From: Catellatospora bangladeshensis
Lineage (GTDB): Bacteria; Actinomycetota; Actinomycetes; Mycobacteriales; Micromonosporaceae
Reading direction: 5' to 3'
Assembly (NCBI RefSeq): GCF_016862575.1
Contig: NZ_BONF01000016.1
Coordinates: 124,001-188,000 of the forward strand
DNA: 64,000 nt
Positions 8,363-18,400 of the stretch are shown one piece after another. Position 1 is the stretch's first letter; each line of letters starts with the position of its first letter. The translations under genes were made by a program, and so were the position numbers. The notes under the pieces were generated by a model that searched no databases, was not told where the DNA came from, and saw only the letters and a program-made list of their open reading frames with translations.

Positions 8363-8368
8363 ATTGTG
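8363..8368 (-). promoter_or_regulatory. Leaderless -10 box of ABC operon
   Basis: CACAAT on the minus strand, six bases before the GTG start at 8356. Confidence 0.5.
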
Positions 8369-8483
8369 CCACCGGAGTCGGCCCGGCGTCTGCGGGCTGA
8401 TCCCGGCTACGGCCGACGGGAACCCTCACGGCGGCATAAAATCGACCGTCCGCGCAAGTCGGTCGGCGATCCCGGAGCAGGGT

Positions 8484-9377
8484 ATGGAAATCGGTGTGCA
8501 CCTGGTCAACTTCACCTATCCGGGTGGCGTCGCGGCGATCGCGCCGACGCTGGCCGCGGCGGGGCGGGCCGCCGAGGAGGCCGGGATCGACAACCTGTCG
8601 GTGATGGACCACTACCTCCAGATGGAGGGCGCCGGGCTGGGCGAGCCGGACGCGCCGATGCTGGAGGGGTACACCACGCTGGGCTTCCTCGCCGCGCACA
8701 CCACCAGCGTGCGGCTGCAGCTGCTGGTCACCGGGGCCACCTACCGGCACCCCGGCCTGCTCGCGAAGATCGTGTCCACGGTGGACGTGCTGTCCGGCGG
8801 GCGCGCCGTGCTCGGCCTCGGCGCCGCCTGGTACGAGCGCGAGCACGCCGCGTACGGCGTCCCGTTCCCGCCGGTGGCGGAGCGCTTCGAGCGGCTGGAG
8901 GAGACGCTGCGCATCGTGCGCCAGATGTGGAGCGACGACGACGGGCCGTTCGAGGGGCGGCACTACCGCCTCGCCGAGACGGTCAACTCACCGCAGCCGC
9001 TGACCCGCCCGCACCCGCCGATCATGATCGGCGGCGGGGGCGAGAAGAAGACGCTGCGCCTGGTGGCGAAGTACGCCGACGCGTGCAACCTGTTCGCCGG
9101 GCCGCACTCCGCGCCGGAGCAGGTCAAGGCGAAGCTGGACATCCTCGCCGCGCACTGCGAGCGCGAGGGCACCGACTACGGCCGCATCCGCAAGACGGTG
9201 ACCTGGAGCGACGCCATCACCCCCGACGCGGCGGGCGGCGCGGAGCTGGCCGAGCGGCTCGCCGCGTATGCGGCGCTGGGCGTGACCGCCGTGCACCTGA
9301 TGCCCGGCCTGGCCGAGCCGGTGGCCTTCCTGCGCGGCGTCGGCGAGCACGTCACCGCCCCGGTCCACGCCCTCTGA
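8484..9377 (+). CDS. LLM-class F420-dependent oxidoreductase
   Basis: 297 residues of the luciferase-like (TIM-barrel) family. Typical elements are an N-terminal GVHLVNF, LGFLAAHTTSVRLQLLVTGATYRHPGLLAK, the central GGRAVLGLGAAWYEREH signature and PIMIGGGGEKKTLRL near the cofactor-binding end. Actinomycete members of this length mostly use deazaflavin F420, though FMN cannot be ruled out from sequence. ATG 8484 is preceded by GGAG at a good distance; an upstream frame opening at 8364 reads into non-homologous sequence. It is convergent with the HAD gene, 4 bases apart. Confidence 0.9.
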   Translation: MEIGVHLVNFTYPGGVAAIAPTLAAAGRAAEEAGIDNLSVMDHYLQMEGAGLGEPDAPMLEGYTTLGFLAAHTTSVRLQLLVTGATYRHPGLLAKIVSTVDVLSGGRAVLGLGAAWYEREHAAYGVPFPPVAERFERLEETLRIVRQMWSDDDGPFEGRHYRLAETVNSPQPLTRPHPPIMIGGGGEKKTLRLVAKYADACNLFAGPHSAPEQVKAKLDILAAHCEREGTDYGRIRKTVTWSDAITPDAAGGAELAERLAAYAALGVTAVHLMPGLAEPVAFLRGVGEHVTAPVHAL

Positions 9378-9381
9378 CCGG

Positions 9382-10032
9382 TCAGCCCAGGCCGAGCAGG
9401 GGCGGGACCTGCGTCATCGCGGTGACGATGTGGTCGGCGCCCGCGGCGCGCAGGGTGTCGGCGGAGGCCAGGGCGGCGTGGCCGATCACGGTCATCCCGG
9501 CGGCCTTCCCGCCGCGCACGCCGTACGGGCTGTCCTCCACCAGCACGCAGTCCGCCGGGTGGACGCCGATCCGCTCCGCCGCCAGCAGGAACAGGTCCGG
9601 CTCCGGCTTGCCCCGCGCCACCATGTACGCGCTGTACACGTGCGGGCCGAAGTATCCGGCCAGGCCGGTGCGGTCGAGCCGGAACGCGATCTCGTGCGGG
9701 GTGCCGCTGGACGCCACGCACACCGGCACGGCCGCGTCGCGCAGCAGGCCGAGCAGCTCGCGTACGCCGTCGACCGCGGCCAGCTCTTCGCGCTGGCGGG
9801 CCAGCGCGAGCCGCTCGTACTCGGCGGGCAGATCGAAGCCGACGGGGCGGCCCAGCTCACGCTCGACGTCGGCGAGGGACTCGACGGTGGACCGGCCCAT
9901 GTAGCGGGCGATGCTCTGCTCCAGCGTGGTCGGCAGCCCGGCCCGGGTGACCAGCTCCGCGAAGAGCGTGTTGTTGATCCGTTCGGAGTCCACCAGCACG
10001 CCGTCGCAGTCGAACACCACCGCTTTGATCAC
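9382..10032 (-). CDS. HAD-superfamily hydrolase, phosphoglycolate/beta-phosphoglucomutase-like
   Basis: 216 residues with all four HAD motifs: FDCDGVLVDSE (nucleophile Asp), SSGTPHEI (Thr/Ser), K in ARGKPEPDLF and VEDSPYGV (acidic pair). The helical cap lies between motifs I and II, making it subfamily IA. It could be a sugar-phosphate phosphatase or mutase; the cap gives no clear substrate. GTG 10032 places the first strand (VIKAVVFDCDG) at the N-terminus as expected. The gene is divergent from the HIT gene by 56 bases. Confidence 0.9.
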   Translation of the reverse strand: MIKAVVFDCDGVLVDSERINNTLFAELVTRAGLPTTLEQSIARYMGRSTVESLADVERELGRPVGFDLPAEYERLALARQREELAAVDGVRELLGLLRDAAVPVCVASSGTPHEIAFRLDRTGLAGYFGPHVYSAYMVARGKPEPDLFLLAAERIGVHPADCVLVEDSPYGVRGGKAAGMTVIGHAALASADTLRAAGADHIVTAMTQVPPLLGLG

Positions 10033-10088
10033 CCGTACAGGCTGCCATGCGAGCGGCACGCCATGGGGGGCGGGCGCAGAATGGCCGG

Positions 10089-10535
10089 ATGGTGGTGACG
10101 GGGGATTCGGTGGTGGACGGGGAGTGTCTGCTGTGCCGGGTGGCTGAGGCGGACGCGTACTTCCAGCGGCGGCGGGTGTGGGCCGACGCGCACTGGCGGT
10201 TGTCGGTGCTGCTGCAGGGGCCGGTGGCCGGGTTCGCGCACCTGGAGCCGCGGCGGCACATCCCGTACGTCACCGAGCTGGACGGGCCGGAGGCGGCGAC
10301 GCTCGGTCCGGTCCTGGCGCGGGCCACGGCCGCGCTGCGCGAGGCGACCGGCGCGGACAAGGTCTACGTGTACGTCTTCGGCGACCGGGTGCCCCACCTG
10401 CACTTCAACCTCGCCCCGCACCACCCCGGCGGCGCGCTGGCGGGCGGTCCGGGGCTGCTGCGGCCCGGCGCCGCACTCGTGTCAGCGGACGCGCACGAGG
10501 CCGCCGCGGCGGCTGTCGCCCGGCTGCTCGGCTGA
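10089..10535 (+). CDS. HIT-superfamily protein
   Basis: 148 residues. An N-terminal CLLC pair, LQGPVAGFAHLEPRRHIPYVTEL and the triad region VPHLHFNLAPHHPGG match the histidine-triad fold, but the motif is HLHFNLAP and so lacks the middle His of HxHxH. It may be a diverged nucleotidyl hydrolase or transferase, or a binding protein. ATG 10089 is preferred over the more upstream in-frame ATG because CAGAAT lies seven bases before it (leaderless pattern). Divergent from the HAD gene. Confidence 0.8.
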   Translation: MVVTGDSVVDGECLLCRVAEADAYFQRRRVWADAHWRLSVLLQGPVAGFAHLEPRRHIPYVTELDGPEAATLGPVLARATAALREATGADKVYVYVFGDRVPHLHFNLAPHHPGGALAGGPGLLRPGAALVSADAHEAAAAAVARLLG

Positions 10536-10631
10536 GGAGATTTCGGAGATTCTGCGAAACCTTGTCCGGTTTGTGGGGAATCCGGATACCGTCATGGCAA
10601 CCCGTTCACGTCCCCTACCAGCGGAGTCGCC

Positions 10632-11720
10632 ATGCGCCGCACCGTGCGACGTGGTCTGTTACTGCTGACCACCGCCACCGTCCTGATCCTCGGCTGGCCC
10701 GGCCCCGGCGCCCAGGCCGCCGCGTACCTCAGCCACCGCTCGGCCGTCGACGTCTTCCGCGACGCCGGCATCTCCATCTGGTCCAGCGGCAACTGCTCCA
10801 ACCGCAACAAGCCGAGCTGCACCTCGTTCGAGCGCATCCGCCGCAGCACCGTCGACGGCATCCTCACGCTGCGCAAGGCCAGCAAGTGCGACCTGCGGAT
10901 CACGGGCGGAACCGAGACCGGCCACGGCTCCGGCACGTACACGCACTGGAACGGCTGGAAGATCGACATCAGCAAGTACACCTGCATCGGGAAGTACATC
11001 AAGCGCTACTTCAAGTACGTCGGCTACATCCGCGGCTGGGGTTACCAGTACAAGGCGCCCTCCGGGAACATCTACACCGACGAGGGCAACCACTGGGACA
11101 TCCTGTACTACAGCTGCGGCGGCTGCTCCAGCGGCGACGATGACGACAACGACCTCGCCCCGTCGCCTTCGGCGAAGCCCTCCGCCGCACCCAAGCCCTC
11201 GGCCTCCCCGACCCCGTCGGCCTCGCCGAGCAGCTCGCCAAGCCAGAGCGCGAGCCCGTCCACCAGCCCGCCGGTGGCAGCCGCCCCGGTGGCCCCGGTC
11301 GCCTCGACCGTGCCGTCGGCCTCGCCCGGCTCGCTGCCGTCAGCGGGTCCGTCGGCATCGGCGAGCGAAGCCGGCCCGTCAGCCACACCGTCCGGTTCGG
11401 CCGCACCGTCGCCGAAGTCCGACGTGGCAGGTCCCGCACCGGTGGCAGGCCCTTCGGCGGCGGTCGCGCCCACGGGTGAGCCGTGGCCGTCAGGCTCGCC
11501 GTCTCCGTGGCCGTCGGGATCGGCGGGCCCGTCGCCGAGCGCCTCGGCGTCGGCCGCACCACCGGCGAACCCTGGGCTGGAGCCGCCGACGGCGCTGCCG
11601 CCGCCGCCCGTACACGAGCCCGTGCCGCCGCCGACGAAACTCCTGCGGGCCGTCGACCCGGCCCCCGCGTCACCACCCCCGACCCTGGACCCCGCCCAGG
11701 TCGACGCCCCGCTGGGCTGA
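10632..11720 (+). CDS. Secreted M15/hedgehog-fold-like peptidase domain with Ser/Pro/Ala tail
   Basis: 362 residues. A signal peptide runs to about residue 29 (GAQA-AAY). A 140-residue domain contains ITGGTETGHGSG, then THWNGWKID (TH-xx-G-xxx-D) and later GNHWDI. These match the zinc-ligand spacing of VanY/endolysin-type DD- or LD-peptidases (His, Asp, His), so a role in peptidoglycan cleavage is inferred. Four Cys near the domain ends may form disulfides. A DDDDND acidic spacer follows, then about 190 residues of Ser/Pro/Ala/Gly, a likely wall-spanning or glycosylated tail with no membrane anchor at its end. TTGTCC and GATACC upstream may be the promoter. Confidence 0.75.
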   Translation: MRRTVRRGLLLLTTATVLILGWPGPGAQAAAYLSHRSAVDVFRDAGISIWSSGNCSNRNKPSCTSFERIRRSTVDGILTLRKASKCDLRITGGTETGHGSGTYTHWNGWKIDISKYTCIGKYIKRYFKYVGYIRGWGYQYKAPSGNIYTDEGNHWDILYYSCGGCSSGDDDDNDLAPSPSAKPSAAPKPSASPTPSASPSSSPSQSASPSTSPPVAAAPVAPVASTVPSASPGSLPSAGPSASASEAGPSATPSGSAAPSPKSDVAGPAPVAGPSAAVAPTGEPWPSGSPSPWPSGSAGPSPSASASAAPPANPGLEPPTALPPPPVHEPVPPPTKLLRAVDPAPASPPPTLDPAQVDAPLG

Positions 11721-11727
11721 CCGGGAC

Positions 11728-11787
11728 GCACTTTCGGGGAAACTGCACGCCACCGAGCCACCGGAGCTGCAGTTTCCCCGAAAGTGC
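11728..11787. repeat. Intergenic palindrome, TTTCGGGGAAACTGCA family, copy 1
   Basis: Perfect 20-base arms: GCACTTTCGGGGAAACTGCA at 11728-11747 and its reverse complement at 11768-11787, with a 20-base loop. It lies between convergent genes and could be a bidirectional terminator. Related copies are at 29281-29344 and 55977-56026. Confidence 0.9.
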
Positions 11788-11794
11788 AAGCGCG

Positions 11795-12133
11795 TCAACC
11801 CTTGACGTAGGAGAGCTTCTCGGCGACCCGCCCGTCCCGGGCCCGGATGACGTCGACGCCGCGCACGTGCCCGCTGCCCCAGTCATAACGCCACCGCTGC
11901 ACCACCAGGTCCCCGGCCACGGTCAGCTCCTCGACGTCGAACCGCCCTTCCAGCTGCTCGAACACCGGCCGCCATGCCTCCCGGACCTCGTCGCGGCCCT
12001 CGAACCGCCGCCCGTCCGGCGCGGGGTTCGTGCTCTCGAAGACCACATCCGCGGTACACAGATCGAGCGCGTGCTCGAGATCGTGCCCGTTCCAGGCGTC
12101 GTTGAAGGCGCTGATCAGCGCTCGCACGTCCAT
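11795..12133 (-). CDS. SnoaL/NTF2-like protein
   Basis: 112 residues of the NTF2-like cone fold: an N-terminal helix (DVRALISAFNDAWNGHDLEHALDL), then strands with VVFESTNPAPDGRRFEGRDEVREAW and a closing VIRARDGRVAEKLSYVKG. Such small proteins act as isomerases, hydratases or ligand binders, and this one has no diagnostic catalytic residues. ATG 12133 is preceded by TATCGT and six bases, a leaderless arrangement. Convergent with the secreted M15-like gene across a strong palindrome. Confidence 0.8.
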   Translation of the reverse strand: MDVRALISAFNDAWNGHDLEHALDLCTADVVFESTNPAPDGRRFEGRDEVREAWRPVFEQLEGRFDVEELTVAGDLVVQRWRYDWGSGHVRGVDVIRARDGRVAEKLSYVKG

Positions 12134-12139
12134 CGGCCG

Positions 12140-12145
12140 ACGATA
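12140..12145 (-). promoter_or_regulatory. Leaderless -10 box of SnoaL-like gene
   Basis: TATCGT on the minus strand, six bases before ATG 12133. Confidence 0.55.
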
Positions 12146-12163
12146 AGCCCCGCGACCCCGCAA

Positions 12164-12238
12164 GACCGTCCGACCTGCCTGGCACATGGGCGAATCCACG
12201 CTCAAGATACGCCCAGGTGCCAGGCAAGTCGGACGATC
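12164..12238. repeat. 75-base dispersed repeat, GCCTGGCA family, copy 1
   Basis: Outer arms of 21 bases (12164-12184, 12218-12238) pair apart from a few mismatches; GGGCG and CGCCC nest inside. Interior in the same orientation as the copy at 40326. Other copies are at 19753 and 62677. Confidence 0.9.
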
Positions 12239-12248
12239 ACGAAAGGGA

Positions 12249-13376
12249 TCAGACGGTGAAGCCGGTGAAGAGGAGGGCGGCCAGGCCGAGGCCGATGGCC
12301 AGGTTGGCGACGGCGGCTCCGCCGAACACGGCGACCGGCCGCCAGCCCGCCTCGCGCAGCGCGCTGACCCGCAGCTGCAGGCCGATGCTGACGAACGCCA
12401 GGATCAGGAACCAGGTGCGCAGGTCGTTGACGACGCCGATGGTCGCCTTCGCCTCGGCCGCGCTGACCGTGCCGACGAACCAGGTGCCGATGGCCGACGC
12501 GGCGATGAAGCCGAGCACGAACTTCGGGAACCGGTCCCACAGCTGCCGCAGGCCCGGCCGCTCGGCGTCCTCGGTCTTCTCGACCTTGAACGCGAAGTAC
12601 GCGGTGAGGGCGACGGCGACGATGCCGATGAGCGCGTTCTGGGTGGCCTTGACGATGGTGGCGATCTGCAGCGTCTGCTCGCCGGCCAGCGCGCCCGCGG
12701 CGGTCACCGCGGCGGTGGTGTCGATGTTGCCGCCGATCCAGGCGCCGGCGACGGCGGGGCTGAGCCCGAGCAGGTCGGCCAGCCACGGCAGCAGGAAGAT
12801 CGACGGCAGCGCGAAGATGATGACCAGGCTGGCGGCGTACGCGAGCTGCTCGCGCCGTGCCCGCACGGCCCCCGCCGCGGCGATGGCGGCGCTGACCCCG
12901 CAGATCGACACGGCCGCCGACAGCAGCGCGCGCAGCTTCTCGTCGAGGCCGAGCAGCCCGCCGAGCCACCACGCGATCAGGAAGACGCTGCTGATCAGCA
13001 GCAGGGCCTGCAGGATCGCGGGCCCGGCCGCCTTGACGATGAGGCTCAGGTTGATCGACGCGCCGAGCAGCACCAGGCCGGTCTTGATGAAGAACTCGGT
13101 GCGTACGGCGTCGGCGATACGCTCGCGCAGGCCGGTGTAGTACACGATCACGTTGCCGATCAGGCCGAGCGCGATGGCGTAGATCGGGTACTCGACCGCG
13201 GCGGCGACCTTCTCCAGGCTGGTGCCCTTGGCCGCGGCGGGGATCACGTCCTCCAGCCAGCGGGCCGCGGAGCCCAGCAGCAGCACGATGAACACGCCGA
13301 GCAGCAGCCACGGCCAGGTGCGGGCGGGCCGCTCGGCGGGCGGCGCGGAGGTGACGTCGGGGGTGGTGGCGACCAT
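12249..13376 (-). CDS. YeiH-family putative sulfate exporter
   Basis: A 375-residue membrane protein with about ten helices, of the UPF0324/YeiH family. Characteristic stretches are FIKTGLVLLGASINLS, AAVSICGVSAAIAAAGAV and GAWIGGNIDTTAAVTAAGA. The family is annotated as putative sulfate exporters on limited evidence, so the substrate is uncertain. A 51-residue single-helix protein is encoded immediately upstream with a TGATG overlap, which suggests a fixed stoichiometric pairing. The gene ends near a dispersed palindromic repeat. Confidence 0.9.
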   Translation of the reverse strand: MVATTPDVTSAPPAERPARTWPWLLLGVFIVLLLGSAARWLEDVIPAAAKGTSLEKVAAAVEYPIYAIALGLIGNVIVYYTGLRERIADAVRTEFFIKTGLVLLGASINLSLIVKAAGPAILQALLLISSVFLIAWWLGGLLGLDEKLRALLSAAVSICGVSAAIAAAGAVRARREQLAYAASLVIIFALPSIFLLPWLADLLGLSPAVAGAWIGGNIDTTAAVTAAGALAGEQTLQIATIVKATQNALIGIVAVALTAYFAFKVEKTEDAERPGLRQLWDRFPKFVLGFIAASAIGTWFVGTVSAAEAKATIGVVNDLRTWFLILAFVSIGLQLRVSALREAGWRPVAVFGGAAVANLAIGLGLAALLFTGFTV

Positions 13377-13531
13377 CAGGGCACCAGGCCCGTCGGGATG
13401 ACCCCGGTCAGGACGAGGGCGAGCAGCAGCAGGCCGACGGCGGTGGCGAGCCAGTCCTCGCTGAGGGCGGCGCGCAGGGCGCGGGGGACGCTGGGGCCGG
13501 ACGGGGTGCGCTGCGGGGTCAGGTCACTCAT
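13376..13531 (-). CDS. Small membrane protein coupled to YeiH-type exporter
   Basis: A 51-residue reading frame from ATG 13531 to TGA 13378-13376, the last base shared with the exporter's ATG (TGATG). The N-terminal half is polar, followed by LSEDWLATAVGLLLLALVL, one hydrophobic helix introduced by an EDW motif. In some YeiH homologues I recall a similar EDW-plus-helix segment forming the N-terminus of the transporter, so this may be a split-off first helix. Coding support: a good start context, tight overlap and a conserved-looking motif. Function unknown, perhaps assembly or gating. Confidence 0.75.
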   Translation of the reverse strand: MSDLTPQRTPSGPSVPRALRAALSEDWLATAVGLLLLALVLTGVIPTGLVP

Positions 13532-13763
13532 GGCGTACGCCTTTCGGGCGAGGGGGCGGCGACGCCGTTCATTCTATACAACGCCGGTAGGATTAGTCGA
13601 GAATGGAATTTCCCCAGCTCAATGCTGGTCAACGAGGTCGTGGGGCGGTCGCGACGAGATTCCGCGATATTTTTCCGTGAGACATGTCGAGAACGGCCCG
13701 GCGGATGTGACCACCTGACGAGAGCGGCGCACGACGGCGCCGCCGGAGACGAGGAGCCCGACC

Positions 13764-14155
13764 GTGAAGTACATGCTGATGATGCACACGCCCGCCGACA
13801 CCTCCGCCGGGATCGAGAGCTGGTCGCCCGAGGACGTCAAGGCGCACATCGAGTTCCAGCACGCCTTCGACGCCGAGCTGCGCGCCGCGGGCGAGATGGT
13901 GTTCAACGAGGGCCTCACCTTCCCCGACCAGGCCCGGATCGTGCGGGCCGGGCAGGCGGGCGCGCCGGTGGTCACCGACGGGCCGTTCCCCGAGGCCAAG
14001 GAGTTCCTGATCGGCTTCTGGATCGTCGACGTGGACTCGGCCGAGCGGGCGTACGCGATCGCCGCGCACGCGTCGGCCGCACCGGGCGCGGGTGGCGCGC
14101 CGCTGAACATCCCGATCGAGGTCCGCCCGATCGTCGGCGCCCCCTCGGCCGACGC

Positions 14156-14159
<4 letters not shown>
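13764..14159 (+). CDS. YciI/DGPF-domain protein
   Basis: 131 residues with a ferredoxin-like YCII fold: KYMLMMHTP start, then VTDGPFPEAKEFLIGFWIVDVDS containing the DGPF motif. GTG 13764 follows GAGGAG. Its stop overlaps the next start as GTGA. DGPF proteins are the standard neighbours of ECF42-type sigma factors and are thought to be their regulatory partners or targets. The biochemical role is unknown. Confidence 0.92.
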
Positions 14160-15397
<1,238 letters not shown>

Positions 15398-15436
15398 CCA
15401 TCCGCGCGCCGCGTGCCGTAACGCCGCGCGGAGGGG

Positions 15437-15466
15437 GCGGCGCCCGGCGGGTGGGCCGGGCGCCGC
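15437..15466. terminator. Bidirectional hairpin between convergent genes
   Basis: GCGGCGCCCGGC (15437-15448) and GCCGGGCGCCGC (15455-15466) pair perfectly around a 6-base loop, 40 bases after the sigma gene and 11 before the end of the convergent gene. There is no U-tract, as is common in actinomycetes. Confidence 0.8.
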
Positions 15467-15476
15467 GATCGGTGGG

Positions 15477-18400
15477 TCAGAGGGGTTCGAGCCAGATGTT
15501 GCGGAAGCGGGGGTTGGCGCCCGCGTCGCCGTGGTCCTGGAGGCGGATCGGGCCGGGAGCGGCGCTCTCGGCCGCACCGCCGCCAGTGGATCCGGCGATG
15601 GTCACGTCGTTGTGGACCACGAAGCCGTTCCACACGATGGTGACCCGTGCCTCGGCGGTCCTGTTGCCGGAGCCGTCGAAGCGGGCGGCCCGGTACACGA
15701 TGTCGTAGGACTGCCAGGTCTCCGGCGCGGTGGCCGCGTTGCGGTCAGGCGCGCGGCGGCTGTAGATCGAGCCCGCCTCGTCGTTGGCGAGCGTGGTGTC
15801 GCCGTACGAGTCGAGCACCTGCAGCTCGTAGCGGTCGCCCAGGTAGATGCCGCTGTTGCCGCGCGCCTGCCCGGTGACGTTGCTCGGGTAGGTCGGCTCA
15901 AGCCACTCCACGTGCAGCTTGAAGTCGCCGAACGACTGGCGGGTACGGATGTCCCCGCCGAGCGACTCCATCGACCCGCCGGAGAACGGCCAGGTCGCGT
16001 TCGCGCCGCCGGTGGTCTGCCACAGGGCCACGTCGTCGCCGTCGAACAGCTGGATGCGCTGCCCGCTGCCGCTGACCGCCCAGCGCTGGCTGAGCACCCC
16101 GGCGGCCTGCCAGATGTGGATCTGGGTGCCGTCGGCGGAGCTGCCGGACAGCGCGTCGAGCACCTTGCCCGACTGCGGGTTGAGGATGGTGCCGTCGGCC
16201 TGCGGCTGCCAGACCTGCGAGCCGGTGCCGTTGCAGGTCCACAGCTGCACCTTGGTGCCGTTGGCGGTGCCCGCGTTGTCGACGTCGAGGCACTTGCCCA
16301 GCGCCTGGAACGTGCTGCCGACCCGCGCCCAGCGCTGGGCGTTGCTGCCGTTGCAGGTCCAGAGCTGGATCTTGGTGCCGTCGGCCGTCCCTGCGTTGTC
16401 GATGTCGAGGCACTTGCCGCCGGTGCCGACGATCGCTCCGGCGCCGCCGGTGATGCTCAGCGCGTCCAGGTTGACGTGCCCGACGTCACCGGTGTCCACC
16501 TTGTACGCGATGGTGTTGGCCCCGGCGCTGAGCGCCACGCTCTCGGTGTGCACCGACCAGGTGTCCCAGTTCGGGGTCGCGCCGAGGGTGATCTGCCGCA
16601 GCTTGGTGCCGTTGACGTACAGGCTGACCGTCTTGCCCATGGCGGACGGGTTCGGCCCGTTGGAGTAGCGCAGGGCCGCCTGGTACACCCCGGCCGTGCC
16701 GGTGGTCACGGTGAACGTGGTGCTCGCGCCCACGCTGCCGTAGCCGGCCACGAAGCCGCTGCCGGTGTAGCCGAGGTGGTCGGTGGCGACACTGGCGGTG
16801 CCCGCCCGGACCGCGTTCTCGGCCTGGTAGACGCCGTCGGCCGGGGGCGGGGTCTGCCCCGGGATGGCGTTGAGCGTGTACCACGCCTCGGTGCTCCACA
16901 GCGACTGCCCGCTGGTCGAGGTGAACGGGCGCGGCGAGCGCACGTGCACCACCCGGCCCGCGAGCAGGCCCGGCACGGTGAGCGTGACCTTCTTGCCGTC
17001 GGCGGACAGGGTCGCCGCGCTGGGCGTCAGCGTCTGCTCGTCGATCTTCGGCCCGCCGTAGTCGGCGGTGGGCTGGTAGCGCCACTGCTTGACCTTGTAG
17101 CTCGACAGCAGGCTCGCCGCGGTCGCGCTCGACAGCGGCTGGGTGTACTCCAGCTCGAAGCCGGTCCCCGTGGCCCGCATGGCGAGGATGTCGAACACGG
17201 CGGTGCCGTTCGGGGTGAGCTTCTGCAGGCCGTAGGTGAGCTTGCCGGACTGGCCCCAGTTGCCGCCCGCGCCCAGGCCGCCGACGTAGATCGCGCCGTC
17301 GGGGCCGAGCGCCACCTCGGAGACACCGGCCTCCAGGCCCTGCGTCATCCGGAACAGCGCGCCCTGGTACTCCCCGTTGACCTTCTCCACGTACGCCCGC
17401 TGCAGGCCGCCGTACGTCACGTCGCCGATCACGAACTGCCCCGCGTACGGGCCGCTGGGCAGCAGCACCGGCGTGCTCGGCGAGTTGGCGATCTCGTTCT
17501 GCGGCATCCACAGCACCGGCGGCGTCACCGGGTTGGCGTCGAACTGCCCGGCCGGGGTGGTGTAGTGGTTGAAGAACCGGCCCTGCTTGATGTGCAGCAG
17601 CTTGGACGCGGGCAGCCAGCCGCCCTGGTTGTCGGTGACGAAGATGCCGTTCTCCGGCCCCCAGCCGATGCCGTGCGGCGTACGCAGGCCACCGGCCACG
17701 TAGGACACCGCACCGGTCGCCCTGTTCACCTTGATGTGGGTGCCCCGGTTGGCCGCGGGCTGCGGGACGGTGGTCGCGCCGCCGTAGTTGATCGACACCG
17801 ACAGGTTCAGGTAGAAGAACCCGTCGGCGTAGAGCAGGCCGAACGCGAACTCGTGGAAGTTCTGGCCCCACGGCCACGTGGCGATGGTGTTGTACTGGTC
17901 GGCCACCTCGTCGCCGTTGGTGTCCAGCAGCTGGGTGAGCCGCTGCTTCTCGGACACGTAGACGACGCCGTCGACCACCTTGAGGCCCATCGGCTCCTTG
18001 AGGTTGCCGGCGATCTTCTTGGTGGTGACGCCGGACGGACCGCCGGTGCCGCCCGTGCCGCCGAGGATGTACACCTCACCGGCCTGCGACGTGCCGGACT
18101 GGTCGTTGCCGCCCCAGGTGCAGATCACCAGGCGGCCGTCGGGCAGCCAGTCCATACCGGTGACCTTGGGCTGGAACGTGCCCGGCCGCAGGTTGGTCAG
18201 CGTGTAGCCGGGGTGCACGCCGGTCAGCGGCAGCCCGTCGCCGGGGGAGTCGGTCGCGCCCTCGCACTCCTTGCGGCCGGGGGCGGTCACCCGCACCACA
18301 CCCGCGTCGGTGCTCAGCGCCGAGTTCGGCACCAGCGTGTACGCGCTCGCGCCGGGCGGGCGCCACTCCAGGGTGAGCTGCTGGCCGCCGGTCGCCTCGA

